In this document: positions 19,856 to 29,873 of the stretch, piece by piece
Layout: each line of letters begins with the position of its first letter
Numbering within the stretch: position 1 is the first letter of the stretch
Assembly: GCF_009674665.1 (NCBI RefSeq)
Contig: NZ_WKJD01000006.1
Coordinates: forward strand, 1 to 64,000
Direction of reading: 5' to 3'
Length of the DNA: 64,000 nt
Source of the DNA: Agromyces kandeliae
GTDB lineage: Bacteria; Actinomycetota; Actinomycetes; Actinomycetales; Microbacteriaceae
The notes under the pieces: generated by a model
Seen by the model: the letters and a program-made list of their open reading frames with translations, nothing else
Told to the model about the DNA's origin: nothing
The model's database searches: none
Made by a program: the position numbers and the translations under genes

Positions 19856-20671
19856 TTACCGTTCCGTTACCTCACTGCGCTGGGCGAAGGCGCTCTCGTA
19901 GAGGCAGACGGATGCCGCGGTCGCGAGGTTCATCGACTCGGCGTGCCCGTAGATCGGCACCGTGACGACCCGGTCCGCGAGGGTCAGCATCTCGTCGGGC
20001 AGGCCTCGGGCCTCGTTGCCGAACAGCCAGGCCGTCGGCCGCGACAGGACGCCGTCGCGACGGGCCTCGAGCAGGTCCTCGCCCTTGACGTCGGCGGCCA
20101 GGATCGTGAGGCCCGCCTCGCGGGCGCGGGCGAGCACGTCCTCGAGCTCGGCCCCGACGGCGACGGGGAGGTGGAAGATCGATCCCGTCGACGAGCGGAC
20201 GACCTTCGGGTTGTAGAGGTCGACCGCTCGGCCGGTGAAGACGACCGCGTCGGCGCCGGCCGCGTCGGCCGCGCGGACGATGGTGCCCGCATTGCCCGGG
20301 TCGCGCACCTCCTCGAGGATCGCGACGAGCTTCGGCTGCGCCGAGAACACGTCCTTCACGGCGGTCGGGAACTGGTGGCAGACGGCCACGAACCCCTGCG
20401 GCGTGACCGTGTCGGCCATCGCGCCCAGGACCTCCTCGGTGACGTACTCGACGTCGACCCCCGCGTCGATCGCCGTGTCGCCGATGTCGGCGTACCGCTC
20501 GAGCGCGGTCGGCGTCGCGTAGAGCTCGACGACGAGCTGCGGCCGGAAGGTCAGTGCCTCGGCGACGGCCTGCGGCCCCTCGAGGAGGAACATGCCCGTC
20601 TCGACGCGCGCGGGCTTCTTCGCGAGCTTCGCGACGGCCCGCACCCTGGGCGACCTCGGGTTCTCCAGCAC
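19856..20671 (-). CDS. SpoU/TrmH-family RNA 2'-O-methyltransferase
   Basis: This SAM-dependent methyltransferase of the SPOUT fold probably acts on rRNA or tRNA ribose. The 271-residue chain has an N-terminal substrate-binding domain ([13 protein letters not shown]) and the three SPOUT motifs: [31 protein letters not shown], and [22 protein letters not shown]. The start is the GTG at 20671, 6 nt behind TAGGCT, hence leaderless. It lies behind rplT, as its homologue tsnR does in mycobacteria (from memory). The exact target nucleotide is unknown. Confidence 0.85.
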   Translation of the reverse strand: MLENPRSPRVRAVAKLAKKPARVETGMFLLEGPQAVAEALTFRPQLVVELYATPTALERYADIGDTAIDAGVDVEYVTEEVLGAMADTVTPQGFVAVCHQFPTAVKDVFSAQPKLVAILEEVRDPGNAGTIVRAADAAGADAVVFTGRAVDLYNPKVVRSSTGSIFHLPVAVGAELEDVLARAREAGLTILAADVKGEDLLEARRDGVLSRPTAWLFGNEARGLPDEMLTLADRVVTVPIYGHAESMNLATAASVCLYESAFAQRSEVTER

Positions 20672-20788
20672 GCGTCCAGCCTAGCGACGGATGCCGCGGC
20701 GCCGCCGCTCCCCCGCCGTGCAGCGGCATCCGCCCCGCGCCGTGCCCCCGCCGGCCCGGCTCCCGCGCATGCCCCGCCCGGAGACGCG

Positions 20789-20823
20789 GAACGGCCCGGC
20801 ACCACGAGGGTGCCGGGCCGTTC
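20789..20823 (-). terminator. Terminator of the infC-rpmI-rplT operon
   Basis: A perfect 14-bp stem (20789-20802 with 20810-20823) and a 7-nt loop begin 15 nt behind the rplT stop codon. Confidence 0.75.
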
Positions 20824-20838
20824 GGGCCGAAGCGGCGA

Positions 20839-21225
20839 TCAGGCCGCGTTCTTCGGAGCGTTCACGTCGCTCGGGAGCGCCTTCTTCGCGGCCTCGACGA
20901 GGCCGGCGAAGGTCGCCGGCTCGTTGACCGCGAGGTCGGCGAGGATGCGACGGTCGACCTCGATGCCGGCGAGGCCGAGGCCCTGGATGAGGCGGTTGTA
21001 CGTGATGCCGTTCTGGCGCGCAGCGGCGTTGATCCGCTGGATCCAGAGGCGACGGAAATCGCCCTTCTTCTTGCGGCGATCGTTGTACGAGTAGACGAGC
21101 GAGTGGGTGACCTGCTCCTTCGCCTTGCGGTAGAGGCGCGACCGCTGCCCGCGGTAGCCCTCGGCGCGCTCGAGGATGACCCGACGCTTCTTGTGCGCGT
21201 TGACTGCGCGCTTGACTCTTGCCAT
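20839..21225 (-). CDS. rplT: 50S ribosomal protein bL20
   Basis: This early-assembly protein of the large ribosomal subunit binds 23S rRNA. The 128-residue chain starts [15 protein letters not shown] with the basic N-terminal extension and contains [13 protein letters not shown] and [11 protein letters not shown], as is standard for the family. It is the last gene of infC-rpmI-rplT and is followed by a strong terminator. In other phyla L20 represses this operon; whether the long leader here does that is unknown. Confidence 0.97.
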   Translation of the reverse strand: MARVKRAVNAHKKRRVILERAEGYRGQRSRLYRKAKEQVTHSLVYSYNDRRKKKGDFRRLWIQRINAAARQNGITYNRLIQGLGLAGIEVDRRILADLAVNEPATFAGLVEAAKKALPSDVNAPKNAA

Positions 21226-21257
21226 GACTCTGTCTCTTCCTTACCGGGACTCGTCGC

Positions 21258-21452
21258 TCAGCGACCGAGCAGCTTCTTGATGACCTTGGTGTCGGGCGCC
21301 GAGGCGACCTTGTCCTGGTTCAGGCGGCGGGTGCGCACCGAGGACTTGCCCTCGAGGTTGTGGCGCATACCGGCCTGCTGCTTCTTGATCTTGCCGCTGC
21401 CGGTGACCTTGAAGCGCTTCTTGGACCCGGAGTGGGTCTTCTGCTTCGGCAT
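21258..21452 (-). CDS. rpmI: 50S ribosomal protein bL35
   Basis: A 64-residue basic protein of the large subunit with the signature [20 protein letters not shown] and a C-terminal KVIKKLLGR. Length and order between infC and rplT are normal. GAGAG lies just upstream of its ATG. Confidence 0.97.
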   Translation of the reverse strand: MPKQKTHSGSKKRFKVTGSGKIKKQQAGMRHNLEGKSSVRTRRLNQDKVASAPDTKVIKKLLGR

Positions 21453-21509
21453 CTCTCGTCTCTCTCCTTGGTTCTGCCGCCACCGAGGTGGCGGACGTGT
21501 GGTGCTGGC

Positions 21510-22127
21510 CTAGGCCTCGTCGGCCTCGGCCGTCTGCGGCCCGTCGCCCGCGGCATCCGCCGCCGGGCGCTGCTTCGCCGCAGCACGCTGTGCATTCGCC
21601 TCGGCCTTGGCCTCGGACTTGTTCTTGAGGGGCGCGATGACCATGACCATGTTGCGACCGTCGATGGTCGGGTTGTGCTCGACGGTGCCGTACTCGGCGA
21701 CGTCCTCCGCGAAGCGCTGCAGCAGGCGGACGCCCATCTCGGGACGCGACTGCTCGCGACCGCGGAAGAGGATCATGGCCTTGACCTTGTCGCCGGACTT
21801 CAGGAAGCCGACGGCGCGCTTCATCTTGGTCTCGTAGTCGTGCTTGTCGATCTTGAGGCGGAACCGAACCTCCTTGAGGATCGTGTTCGCCTGGTTGCGC
21901 CGGGCTTCCTTCGCCTTCTGCGCAGCCTCGTACTTGTACTTGCCGTAGTCCATGATCTTGACGACCGGCGGACGGGAGTTGGGCGCGACCTCGACGAGAT
22001 CGAGGTCGGCCTCCTGCGCGAGCCGCAGTGCCACCTCGATCTTCACGACGCCGACCTGCTCTCCGCCTGGGCCCACGAGACGGACCTCGGGAACGCGGAT
22101 ACGGTCATTGGTACGCGGATCGCTGAT
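21510..22127 (-). CDS. infC: Translation initiation factor IF-3, AUC start codon
   Basis: IF-3 binds the 30S subunit and proofreads start-codon choice. The 205-residue protein begins [15 protein letters not shown] and shows the two-domain layout with a basic linker helix ([18 protein letters not shown]), then an acidic, alanine-rich C-terminal tail. No ATG, GTG or TTG lies between the well-placed ribosome binding site GAGGAG (22134-22139) and the first conserved codon. The codon 6 nt from that site is ATC (22125-22127), so I call AUC the start, parallel to the AUU of E. coli infC, which allows autoregulation. It is preceded by a leader of about 240 nt. Confidence 0.9.
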   Translation of the reverse strand: MSDPRTNDRIRVPEVRLVGPGGEQVGVVKIEVALRLAQEADLDLVEVAPNSRPPVVKIMDYGKYKYEAAQKAKEARRNQANTILKEVRFRLKIDKHDYETKMKRAVGFLKSGDKVKAMILFRGREQSRPEMGVRLLQRFAEDVAEYGTVEHNPTIDGRNMVMVIAPLKNKSEAKAEANAQRAAAKQRPAADAAGDGPQTAEADEA

Positions 22128-22378
22128 GCGAGTCTCCTCTACTCGAACGGTGTTCCAGCCCTTCGGGAGACGGATGCCGCCCGAAGACGAGAGCGGAAAT
22201 CCACGCGATGACGCCCCGCGGAATCTCACCGCGGGCTCATGCGGCACCCTTGCTCCTCCCCCGTCGGAACGGGGAAGGGGAGTGCGAACGACCCGGTAAC
22301 CTTGATGAAGCGGTATGCGCGGGTGGGAGTCTCTCCACTTTCGTACCGGGGACTGGCCCCGGAGCCCGCAGTAGTCTA
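22128..22378 (-). promoter_or_regulatory. Promoter and structured leader of infC-rpmI-rplT
   Basis: A -10 box TAGACT (22373-22378) starts a leader of roughly 240 nt before infC. Reading the minus strand I find three local hairpins: CCCCGT/ACGGGG with a TCCG loop inside a longer CTCC/GGAG stem; CCCGCGG/CCGCGGG with loop TGAGATT; and CTTCGGG/CCCGAAG shortly before the ribosome binding site. Such length and structure suggest autoregulation by IF-3 or L20 (inference). It does not match a riboswitch I know. Confidence 0.6.
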
Positions 22379-22394
22379 GCAGAGGAATCCCCCG

Positions 22395-22802
22395 GTGAGC
22401 GACACTTCGCCCGAGCCCACGCGTGCGCCCGAGCACGACCACCCCGAGACCGGTGCGCAGGCCGGCACCGACCAGGCCGTCGCCGACGCGACCCGCGACA
22501 TCGCCGAGGTCCCCGCGGTCGAGGTCATCACGACGGCGGCCGTGCACCTCATGAGCGCCGCGGCGGTCAAGGTCGGGCTCGCCGACGATCCCGAGTCGCA
22601 GACCGATCTCGACGAGGCCCGCAAGCTCATCAACGCGCTCGCCGGTCTCATCACCGCCGGCGCACCCGAGATCAGCGACATGCACGCTCGGTCGCTCCGC
22701 GACGGGCTCCGGTCGCTGCAGCTGGCGTTCCGCGAGGCGTCGACGATCCCCGACGAGCTCGGCAAGGGCCCGGGCGAGAAATGGACCGGGCCGGTCTCCT
22801 AG
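22395..22802 (+). CDS. DUF1844 domain protein
   Basis: A 135-residue cytosolic protein. The first 45 residues are acidic and disordered; then the DUF1844 helix region follows ([35 protein letters not shown]). The function of the family is unknown. It is divergent from infC, a neighbourhood common in actinobacteria (from memory). The start is the GTG at 22395, and the promoter must lie in the same 17-40 nt that carry the infC -10 box on the other strand. Confidence 0.8.
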   Translation: MSDTSPEPTRAPEHDHPETGAQAGTDQAVADATRDIAEVPAVEVITTAAVHLMSAAAVKVGLADDPESQTDLDEARKLINALAGLITAGAPEISDMHARSLRDGLRSLQLAFREASTIPDELGKGPGEKWTGPVS

Positions 22803-22808
22803 GCGGGA

Positions 22809-22836
22809 TGACCGCCTGCCCGAGGGCAGGCGGTCA
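22809..22836. terminator. Bidirectional terminator overlapping the nei stop codon
   Basis: TGACCGCCTGCCC (22809-22821) and GGGCAGGCGGTCA (22824-22836) are perfect inverted repeats between the convergent DUF1844 and endonuclease VIII-like genes. The right arm contains the stop codon of the latter (22834-22836). Confidence 0.7.
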
Positions 22837-23610
22837 GGGCTGGCAGTGCGGGCACCAGTACGTGTCGCGGAGCTCGACGTCGTTGCGTCCGAACCGACCG
22901 TGCTCGATGCGCGTGCCGCAGCGACGGCAGGGCTCGCCCGCGCGCCCGTAGACCCAGAGCCGCCGGCCGGGTCGCGTGTCGCCCGTGGTCGTCCGCTCCA
23001 TGCGATCGCGGTTGGCGACGATGACCCGGCGCGCGAGATCGATCGTCGGGCGGAGCTCGACGTCGCCGATCGGGCGATCCGGGCGGATGCCGCGGAGGAA
23101 GCACACCTCGTTGACGAGCACGTTGCCGAGCCCCGCGAGGTTCCGCTGGTCGGCGAGCGCGACGACCGCGTGCACCCCGGGCTCGGCGGCGAGGCGTCGC
23201 GCCGCCTCCGCGGCGTCCCAGTCGGGACCGAGCAGGTCGGGTCCGAGGTACGCGAGCCGATCGGCCTCCTCGGCCGACGGGAAGACCTCCACGACCCCGA
23301 GGTCGAAGCCGACCGCGGTCGCTTCCGCCGTCTCGATGATCACGCGTGCGCGATGGGCCGGGCGGGGCCAGCGCCGGCCGGGTGGGATGACGCGCCACTC
23401 CCCCTCCATCTTGAGGTGCGTGTGCAGCACCACGTCGCCGACGCGCATGAGCAGGTGCTTGCCTCGGCTGGCGACCGAGTGGATCGTCTCGCCCGAGAGG
23501 TCGGCCGTCGCGAACGCCGGCACCCGGATGTCGCTGCGGAGCACGGTGCGCCCGGAGAGCGCGTCGTCGAGCCGGCGCGCCACGCGGAAGACGGTGTCGC
23601 CCTCGGGCAT
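22834..23610 (-). CDS. Endonuclease VIII-like DNA glycosylase (Fpg/Nei family)
   Basis: This bifunctional glycosylase/AP lyase acts on oxidised bases. The 258-residue chain has the N-terminal Pro2-Glu3 (MPEGDT), Lys51 in SRGKHLLM, the helix-two-turn-helix [16 protein letters not shown], and a C-terminal zinc finger with CRRC and CPHC pairs. The MPEGDTVFR start marks the Nei2/Nei branch rather than Fpg (MPELPE). Its ATG overlaps the lhr stop by one base (TGATG), so it is translated from the lhr transcript, as is common in actinobacteria. Confidence 0.92.
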   Translation of the reverse strand: MPEGDTVFRVARRLDDALSGRTVLRSDIRVPAFATADLSGETIHSVASRGKHLLMRVGDVVLHTHLKMEGEWRVIPPGRRWPRPAHRARVIIETAEATAVGFDLGVVEVFPSAEEADRLAYLGPDLLGPDWDAAEAARRLAAEPGVHAVVALADQRNLAGLGNVLVNEVCFLRGIRPDRPIGDVELRPTIDLARRVIVANRDRMERTTTGDTRPGRRLWVYGRAGEPCRRCGTRIEHGRFGRNDVELRDTYWCPHCQP

Positions 23611-26600
23611 CAGCTCCTCGCCTCGAAGCGGAGGCCCTGCGGCGTCTCGCGGAAGCCCGCGCCGCGGAGGGGCGCGTCGAGTGCTGAGCCGAAGACGCCC
23701 GCACCGTTCACGGTCTCGACGCGGAACCGCGCGCCGCGCGCACGGGCGAGCGCAGCGGCGCCCTGTGCGAGCACGGCGTCGTCGTCGGTGAAGACGAGCG
23801 CGGTGCGGCCGCCGCGCTCGAGGTAGAACGCGGCCTCGCCGTCGACGATCGCGACGACGGCGCCGGCCTTGCGGGCGGGGCGATGCGCGAGCTCGACGGT
23901 CGGGTCGGGCCAGTCCAGGGCCCCGCCGAACGGGTTCGCCGGGTCGGTCGCGGCGAGCGCGAACGCCCCGCCCTGCGGCGCCTGCCGGAGGCGGTCGACG
24001 GCCGCGCTCGTGGCGAACTGCGCGCCGCCCTGGCCGTCGACGAAGTAGCCGCGGCGCACCCGCCCCGTCTCCTCGAATCCGGCGAGCGTGCGGTACGCGA
24101 GCGCGAAGCCGCCGAGGTGGTCCTCGGCGACGACCGAGCCTCGCGTCACGACGCCGTAGCGTTCGAGGAGTGTCTCGCCGAGCGCGTGCGCGCGCGGCGT
24201 CGCGGCGTCGCTCGGGACCGGGAGGACCGACCAGCGGCCGGCGGCACGCGGGGGTGCCGCGCGCGGCGAGCGAGCGCCCTCCGCCGCTGCGGCGGCCTGG
24301 GCGAGCACCCGGCGCGAGACGGCGCGCCCTCGGATGCGCGCGCGCGGCGTCGTCGCGCGGGTCCTGTGGGCACCGCCGCCGGTCAGGAGTCCTCGGATGG
24401 GGGCGAACGTGTCGTTCGTGACCAGGCCGGCCCACGCGAGCCGCCACAGCGCGTCGAGCAGCGGCGCGTCCTCCGTGGCCCCGACGGACTCGGCCAGCTG
24501 ACGGTAGAAGTACGCACCGCCTCCGCCGAGCACCGCCAGGAGTTCGGTCTCGATCGCGTCGAGCGGCTGGTCGACCGGTGCGGGCATGGTGAGCTTGGCG
24601 GTGTCGGCGAGGTGGAGGCTCACCCAGCCGTCGTCCCCCGCGAGCGCGCCCTGGCCCGCCCACAGCACCTCGCCGCTCGCCGTGAGCTCGTCGAGGAACT
24701 CTGGGCGGTAGTCGCCGACGCGTGCCGGCAGGACGAGGGACTCCCAGGCCGAGGCGGGGATCCTGACGCCCTCGAGCTGCTCGATCACGGCGGCGACGCC
24801 GTCGACGCCGCGCAGGCGCCCGCCGACGTGCTGCCAGTCCGGCAGGAACCGGCCGAACTCGCGCGGCGCGACCGGTTCGACCTCCTCGCGGAGCGCGGCG
24901 AGCGACCGTCGGCGGAGCCGCCGGAGCACTTCGGCGTCGCACCATTCCGCACCGCTCCCGTGCGGAAGGAACGCGCCCTCGACGAGGCGGCGCTCTCCCG
25001 CGAGCCGGGCGAGCGCGGTGTGCGCGACGGCGGCGCCGATGCCGAACCGCTCGGCGACGGCGGTCGTCGTGAACGGACCGTGCGTTCGTGCGAATCGGCT
25101 GACCAGGTCGCCGAGCGGGTCGCGGACGGCCTCGCCGAACGCGTCGGGCAGGCCGGGCGGGATCGGCACGCCGAGTGCGTCCCGGAGCCGGCTGAGGTCC
25201 TCCACGGCCGCGATCCATTCGGTGCCCGCGAACCGCACGCGGGCGACGCGCCTGGCGGCGACCAGCGCGGTGACGGATGCCGCGGCGTCCGTCGCCTCGT
25301 CGACCCGCTCGCCGATCTCGGCGCCGGTCAGCGGTCCGAGTTCGCGCAGCAGGTCGGCGACGCCCTCCTCGCCCCGGGCGAGTCGGTCCGGATGGCGCCG
25401 CTGCAGCATCCGCTCGGTCTCGTCGACGACGGCGGGGTCGAGCAGCTCGCGCAGCTCGACCGTGCCGAGCAGCTCCGCGAGGAGGCCCGGGTCGAGCGAC
25501 AGCGCGGCCGCGCGCCGCTCGGCGAGCGGGGCGTCGCCCTCGTACATGAAGGCGCCGACGTAGCCGAACAGCAGGCTCGCCGCGAACGGGCTGGCGGTCT
25601 CGGTCGCCACGTCGACGAACCGGACCCGGCGGGCGCGGATGCGCTCGGCGAGGGCGGTGAGGGCGGGCAGGTCGTAGACGTCCTGGAGGCACTCGCGCAC
25701 GGCCTCGAGCACGACCGGGAAGTCCGGGTAGTCGCGTGCGACCTCGAGCAGCTGCGACGCCTTCTGCCGCTGCTGCCAGAGCGGCGAGCGGCGCCCCGGG
25801 TTCTGCCTGGGCAGGAGCAGGGCACGCGCGGCGCACTCGCGGAATCGCGAGGCGAAGAGCGCCGAGTCGCCGACGCGCTCGGTCGCGAGCTGCGCGAGCT
25901 CCTCCGGGTCGAATTCGAACAGCTCGCTTCCGGGGGGTTCGTCGGCCGCGTCCGGGATGCGCAGCACGATCCCGTCGTCGCTCGCGACGGCGTGCGCCTC
26001 GACGCCGAGGCGCTCCTGCACGCGCGCGTCGACGGCGAGCGCCCACGGGGCGTGCACGCGCATGCCGTACGGCGAGTGCAGCACGATCCGCCAGTCGCCG
26101 AGCTCGTCGCGGAAGCGCTCGACGACGAGGTGCTCGGCGTCGGGGACGACGCGCGTCGCCTCGCGCTGGTCGGCGATGAAGCGCACGAGGTTCGCACCCG
26201 CGCGCCCGTCGAGGCCCGCCGCAGCGGTGCGGGCCAGCGCGGTCGGCTCGTCGGCGGCCGCGAGCTCGCCGATGAACGCGCCGATCGCGGCGCCGAGCTC
26301 GGCGGGGCGGCCGATGCCGTCGCCCTTCCAGAACGGCAGGCGACCCGGCTCGCCGAACGCCGGGGAGACGAGCACGCGGTCGTGCGTGATCTCCTGGATG
26401 CGCCAGCTCGTCGCACCGAGCGCGAAGACGTCGCCGACGCGCGACTCGTAGACCATCTCCTCGTCGAGTTCGCCGACGCGTCGGCCCGGTCCCGCGTCGC
26501 CGATCATGAACACCCCGAACAGGCCGCGGTCCGGGATGGTGCCGCCGCTCGTGACGGCCAGTCGCTGCGCTCCGCGCCGGCCCGTGATCGTGCCGGCGTC

Positions 26601-28283
26601 GCGATCCCACACGATGCGCGGCCGCAGTTCGCCGAACCGGTCGGACGGGTATCGCCCCGCGAGGAGGTCGAGCGTCGCGTCGAACGCCGAGCGCGGGAGC
26701 GACCCGAACGGCGCCGCGCGCCGGACGACGTCGAACCAGTGCTCGACCTCCCACTCGTCGATCGCGGATGCGGCGACCGTCTGCTGCGCGAGCACGTCGA
26801 GGGGGTTCGCCGGGATCCGCAAGGGCTCGATCGCACCCTCGACCATGCGCTCGGCGACCACCGCGGAGTGCAGCAGGTCGGCGCGATGCTTCGGGAAGAG
26901 CACGCCCTTCGACACCTCGCCGACCTGGTGGCCGGCTCGGCCGATGCGCTGCAGGCCGCTCGCGACCGACGGCGGCGACTCGACCTGCATCACGAGGTCG
27001 ACCGCGCCCATGTCGATGCCGAGCTCGAGGCTCGAGGTCGCGACGACGCACTTCAGGCGCCCGGCCTTCAGGTCGGCCTCGACGAGCGAGCGCTCCTCCT
27101 TGCTCACCGACCCGTGGTGCGAGCGGGCGATGATCGGCTCCGCGCCGGCCGTGATGCCGGACGCGCCGGGCAGTTCGGCGGGCGGGCGGCGACCGGCGGC
27201 TGCCGGCGGCGCGGTGCGCACGACGGCGGATGCCTCGGCCGGGGCTTCGACGGCGGCCCCCACGACCGCGACCTCCCCGGCCGGCGCGTCGGTGCCGCCG
27301 TCGGCGCCGACGGCGTCGGCGACGGCATCGACCTCGTCGGGCGCCGTCCGCTCGACCCACAGCTCGTTGAGCCGGGCGGTCAGACGCTCGGCGAGTCGCC
27401 GGGAGTTCGCGAACACGATGGTCGACCGGTGCGCGAGCACCTCGTCGAGGATCGCCTCCTCGACGTGGGGCCATACGGATCCACCGGCCTCGCCCGCGAG
27501 GTCGCCGAGGTCGTCGACGGGCACCGTCACGCGGAGGTCGAACCGCTTGCCCGACGGCGGCGCGACGATCGAGACCGGGCGGGTGCCGGCGAGGAACCGC
27601 GCCACCTCCTCGTGCGGCCGGACGGTCGCCGACAGCCCGATGCGTTGGACGGGCCGGGCGACCAGCTCGTCGAGCCGCTCGAGCGAGAGTGCGAGATGCG
27701 CTCCGCGCTTCGTTCCGGCGAGCGCGTGGATCTCGTCGACGATGACCGTCTCGACGCCTGCGAGCGTCTCGCGGGCCTGCGAGGTGAGCATCAGGAACAG
27801 CGACTCGGGCGTCGTGATGAGGATGTCGGGCGGGCGCTTCACGAGCGCCCGGCGGTCGGTCGGCGACGTGTCGCCCGAGCGGACGCCGACCGTGACCTCG
27901 GGCACGTCGACGCCGAGGGTCGCTGCCGTGCGGGCGATGCCGACGAGCGGGGCTCGGAGGTTCCGCTCGACGTCGACGCCGAGGGCCTTGAGCGGCGAGA
28001 GGTAGAGCACGCGCGTGGCGCGCGCCGCGCCGTGCTCCGCCGACACGCCCGTCGTCACCTCGCCCGTCGTCGCATCGACGGCCGGGCCCTCGTGGTGCAG
28101 CCGGTCGATCGCCGACAGGAACGCGGCGAGCGTCTTGCCCGAGCCGGTGGGCGCGACCACGAGCGCGTGCTCGCCATCGGCGATCGCGCGCCACGCCGCC
28201 TCCTGCACGGGCGTCGGCTCGTGGAAGGACTCGGTGAACCACGCCCGCGTCGCGGGCGCGAAGGAGTCGAGCGCCCCGGTCAT
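23610..28283 (-). CDS. lhr: Lhr-type ATP-dependent DNA helicase (large helicase-related)
   Basis: A 1557-residue superfamily 2 helicase, matching the full-length Lhr class, a 3'-to-5' DNA translocase implicated in DNA repair. Visible: Q-motif region PTPVQEAAW, Walker A APTGSGKT (44-51), the DEIH box (VIVDEIHALAGTKRGAHL), motif III SATV, motif IV region IVFANSRRLAERL, motif VI-like QRIGRAGHQ, then the winged-helix and beta-barrel Lhr core and a long C-terminal extension. A low-complexity insert rich in Ala, Asp and Glu lies near residues 310-370, inside the second RecA lobe. The ATG at 28283 is directly preceded by GGAGGG, closer than usual. It is coupled to the glycosylase gene. Confidence 0.93.
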   Translation of the reverse strand: MTGALDSFAPATRAWFTESFHEPTPVQEAAWRAIADGEHALVVAPTGSGKTLAAFLSAIDRLHHEGPAVDATTGEVTTGVSAEHGAARATRVLYLSPLKALGVDVERNLRAPLVGIARTAATLGVDVPEVTVGVRSGDTSPTDRRALVKRPPDILITTPESLFLMLTSQARETLAGVETVIVDEIHALAGTKRGAHLALSLERLDELVARPVQRIGLSATVRPHEEVARFLAGTRPVSIVAPPSGKRFDLRVTVPVDDLGDLAGEAGGSVWPHVEEAILDEVLAHRSTIVFANSRRLAERLTARLNELWVERTAPDEVDAVADAVGADGGTDAPAGEVAVVGAAVEAPAEASAVVRTAPPAAAGRRPPAELPGASGITAGAEPIIARSHHGSVSKEERSLVEADLKAGRLKCVVATSSLELGIDMGAVDLVMQVESPPSVASGLQRIGRAGHQVGEVSKGVLFPKHRADLLHSAVVAERMVEGAIEPLRIPANPLDVLAQQTVAASAIDEWEVEHWFDVVRRAAPFGSLPRSAFDATLDLLAGRYPSDRFGELRPRIVWDRDAGTITGRRGAQRLAVTSGGTIPDRGLFGVFMIGDAGPGRRVGELDEEMVYESRVGDVFALGATSWRIQEITHDRVLVSPAFGEPGRLPFWKGDGIGRPAELGAAIGAFIGELAAADEPTALARTAAAGLDGRAGANLVRFIADQREATRVVPDAEHLVVERFRDELGDWRIVLHSPYGMRVHAPWALAVDARVQERLGVEAHAVASDDGIVLRIPDAADEPPGSELFEFDPEELAQLATERVGDSALFASRFRECAARALLLPRQNPGRRSPLWQQRQKASQLLEVARDYPDFPVVLEAVRECLQDVYDLPALTALAERIRARRVRFVDVATETASPFAASLLFGYVGAFMYEGDAPLAERRAAALSLDPGLLAELLGTVELRELLDPAVVDETERMLQRRHPDRLARGEEGVADLLRELGPLTGAEIGERVDEATDAAASVTALVAARRVARVRFAGTEWIAAVEDLSRLRDALGVPIPPGLPDAFGEAVRDPLGDLVSRFARTHGPFTTTAVAERFGIGAAVAHTALARLAGERRLVEGAFLPHGSGAEWCDAEVLRRLRRRSLAALREEVEPVAPREFGRFLPDWQHVGGRLRGVDGVAAVIEQLEGVRIPASAWESLVLPARVGDYRPEFLDELTASGEVLWAGQGALAGDDGWVSLHLADTAKLTMPAPVDQPLDAIETELLAVLGGGGAYFYRQLAESVGATEDAPLLDALWRLAWAGLVTNDTFAPIRGLLTGGGAHRTRATTPRARIRGRAVSRRVLAQAAAAAEGARSPRAAPPRAAGRWSVLPVPSDAATPRAHALGETLLERYGVVTRGSVVAEDHLGGFALAYRTLAGFEETGRVRRGYFVDGQGGAQFATSAAVDRLRQAPQGGAFALAATDPANPFGGALDWPDPTVELAHRPARKAGAVVAIVDGEAAFYLERGGRTALVFTDDDAVLAQGAAALARARGARFRVETVNGAGVFGSALDAPLRGAGFRETPQGLRFEARS

Positions 28284-28332
28284 CCCTCCATTCAAGCGGA
28301 TGCCACCGACGGCGTCGCCGATCCGGCCCCCG

Positions 28333-29757
28333 TCAGCGACCGGTGGCTCGCAGTCCGCCGAGCACGCGGGCGACGGCGTCGACCGTGCGGCGCGCCTGCG
28401 CGGCATCCGTGCCCCAGTTGCTCACGGAGAAGCGGACGACGGCCCGATCGTGCCAGCGCGAGGTCATCGCGAGCACCTCGCCGTCCTCCCAGAGCGCCGT
28501 GCTCAGCGCCTCGGTCGCCGAGTCGTCCTTGAGCGCGATGCACACCTGCGTGAACACCACCTCGTTCAGCACCTCGACCCCGGGCAGCCCGGCCAGCCCG
28601 TCGGCGATGATCCTCGCCGACCCGGCGAGCCGGTCGATGAGCTCCGCGATCCCCTCGCGGCCGAGGTGCCGCAGCACCGCCCAGGTCGGGATGCCGCGGG
28701 CTCGACGCGACAGTTCGGCCACCTTCTCGTGCGGATCGGCGCCGACGTCGGTGGCCTGGAGGTAGCTGGCGTGCATGCTGAGCGCGTGGCGCATCGCCGC
28801 CGAGTCGCGCACGATCGCAATGCCGCAGTCGTAGGGCACGCTCAGCGTCTTGTGCGCGTCGGTCGACCACGAGTCGGCGTCGGCGAGCCCGACCGTCAGG
28901 TGCCTGAGGCGCGGGGATGCCGCGGCCCACAGCCCGAACGCACCGTCGACGTGCACCCATGCGCCCGCGTCGTGCGCGACGCGGCACGCCTCGGCGAAGG
29001 GGTCGAACGCTCCCGAGTGGATGTTGCCGGCCTGCAGCGCCACGATGGCCGGGCCCTCGCCGCGCGCGAGCTCCTCGGCGAGCGCGTCGGCTCGGATGCG
29101 GCCCTGGTCGTCGCTGGCGACCGCCGTCGGCGAGCCGAGCCCCAGGTAGCGCGCTGCGAGGTCCATGGTGCCGTGCCGTTCGGCGCCGGCGATCCACCGG
29201 ATGCGGGGCGCGCCGCCGAGCCCCTGCTCCTCGACGTCCCAGTCCACCCGGCGGAGGACCTCGTCGCGCGCCGCGGCGAGGCACGCGAACTGCGCGGTGG
29301 TCGCGCCCGTCGCGAAGCCCACGTCGCTGCCGGCCGGCAGGCCGAGCAGGTCGAGGAGCCACGAGGACGCGATCTCCTCGGCGGCGACCGCCCCCGGGGT
29401 GATCGTCCTGAGCCCGGAGTTCTGGTCCCAGGCCGACACCAACCAGTCCGCCGCGAGCGCCACCGGCTGCGTGCCGCCGATCACCCATCCGAAGAACCGC
29501 GGCGACCCGATGGCGATCAGACCGGGCTCCGCGCCCCCGGCGAGCCGGTCGATGACGGCATCGGCGGGCTCGCCGTGCTCGGGCAGCTCGCGCCCGAGCG
29601 CGTCCATCACCTCCTCGACGCCGGCACGCGGCGGGATCGGACGCTCGGGAAGCGTGCCGAGCCACGCCGCCGCGTGTCGATGGGCGAGATCGAGCAGGTC
29701 GTCGTCGAGCGGTCGGAGATCGGGAGCCGGGGTCGTTCGTGAGCGTGCGTCGGACAT
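28333..29757 (-). CDS. PLP-dependent group II amino-acid decarboxylase family protein
   Basis: The 474-residue chain resembles the aromatic amino acid/glutamate decarboxylase family. It has the PLP-phosphate region ATGATTAQF, the HVDGAFG motif with the Asp that holds the pyridine nitrogen, and the Schiff-base lysine in STDAHKTLSVPYDC. The C-terminal part ends VSNWGTD. The substrate cannot be inferred. I start at the ATG at 29757 because AGGTGG lies 5 nt upstream; a GTG at 29766 adds three residues. It stands between the SseB-like gene and lhr on the same strand without obvious operon partners. Confidence 0.82.
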   Translation of the reverse strand: MSDARSRTTPAPDLRPLDDDLLDLAHRHAAAWLGTLPERPIPPRAGVEEVMDALGRELPEHGEPADAVIDRLAGGAEPGLIAIGSPRFFGWVIGGTQPVALAADWLVSAWDQNSGLRTITPGAVAAEEIASSWLLDLLGLPAGSDVGFATGATTAQFACLAAARDEVLRRVDWDVEEQGLGGAPRIRWIAGAERHGTMDLAARYLGLGSPTAVASDDQGRIRADALAEELARGEGPAIVALQAGNIHSGAFDPFAEACRVAHDAGAWVHVDGAFGLWAAASPRLRHLTVGLADADSWSTDAHKTLSVPYDCGIAIVRDSAAMRHALSMHASYLQATDVGADPHEKVAELSRRARGIPTWAVLRHLGREGIAELIDRLAGSARIIADGLAGLPGVEVLNEVVFTQVCIALKDDSATEALSTALWEDGEVLAMTSRWHDRAVVRFSVSNWGTDAAQARRTVDAVARVLGGLRATGR

Positions 29758-29873
29758 CGTTTCCACCTGGACTTCCGCGCGTCGTCGCGCAGTCCCGATC
29801 CTGCTCCCCCCGCGCGGGCGCGGTCAACGCCCGGCCCTGCAGGCGAGCGTTCGTCGTCCCGGAGGGCGGCCGC

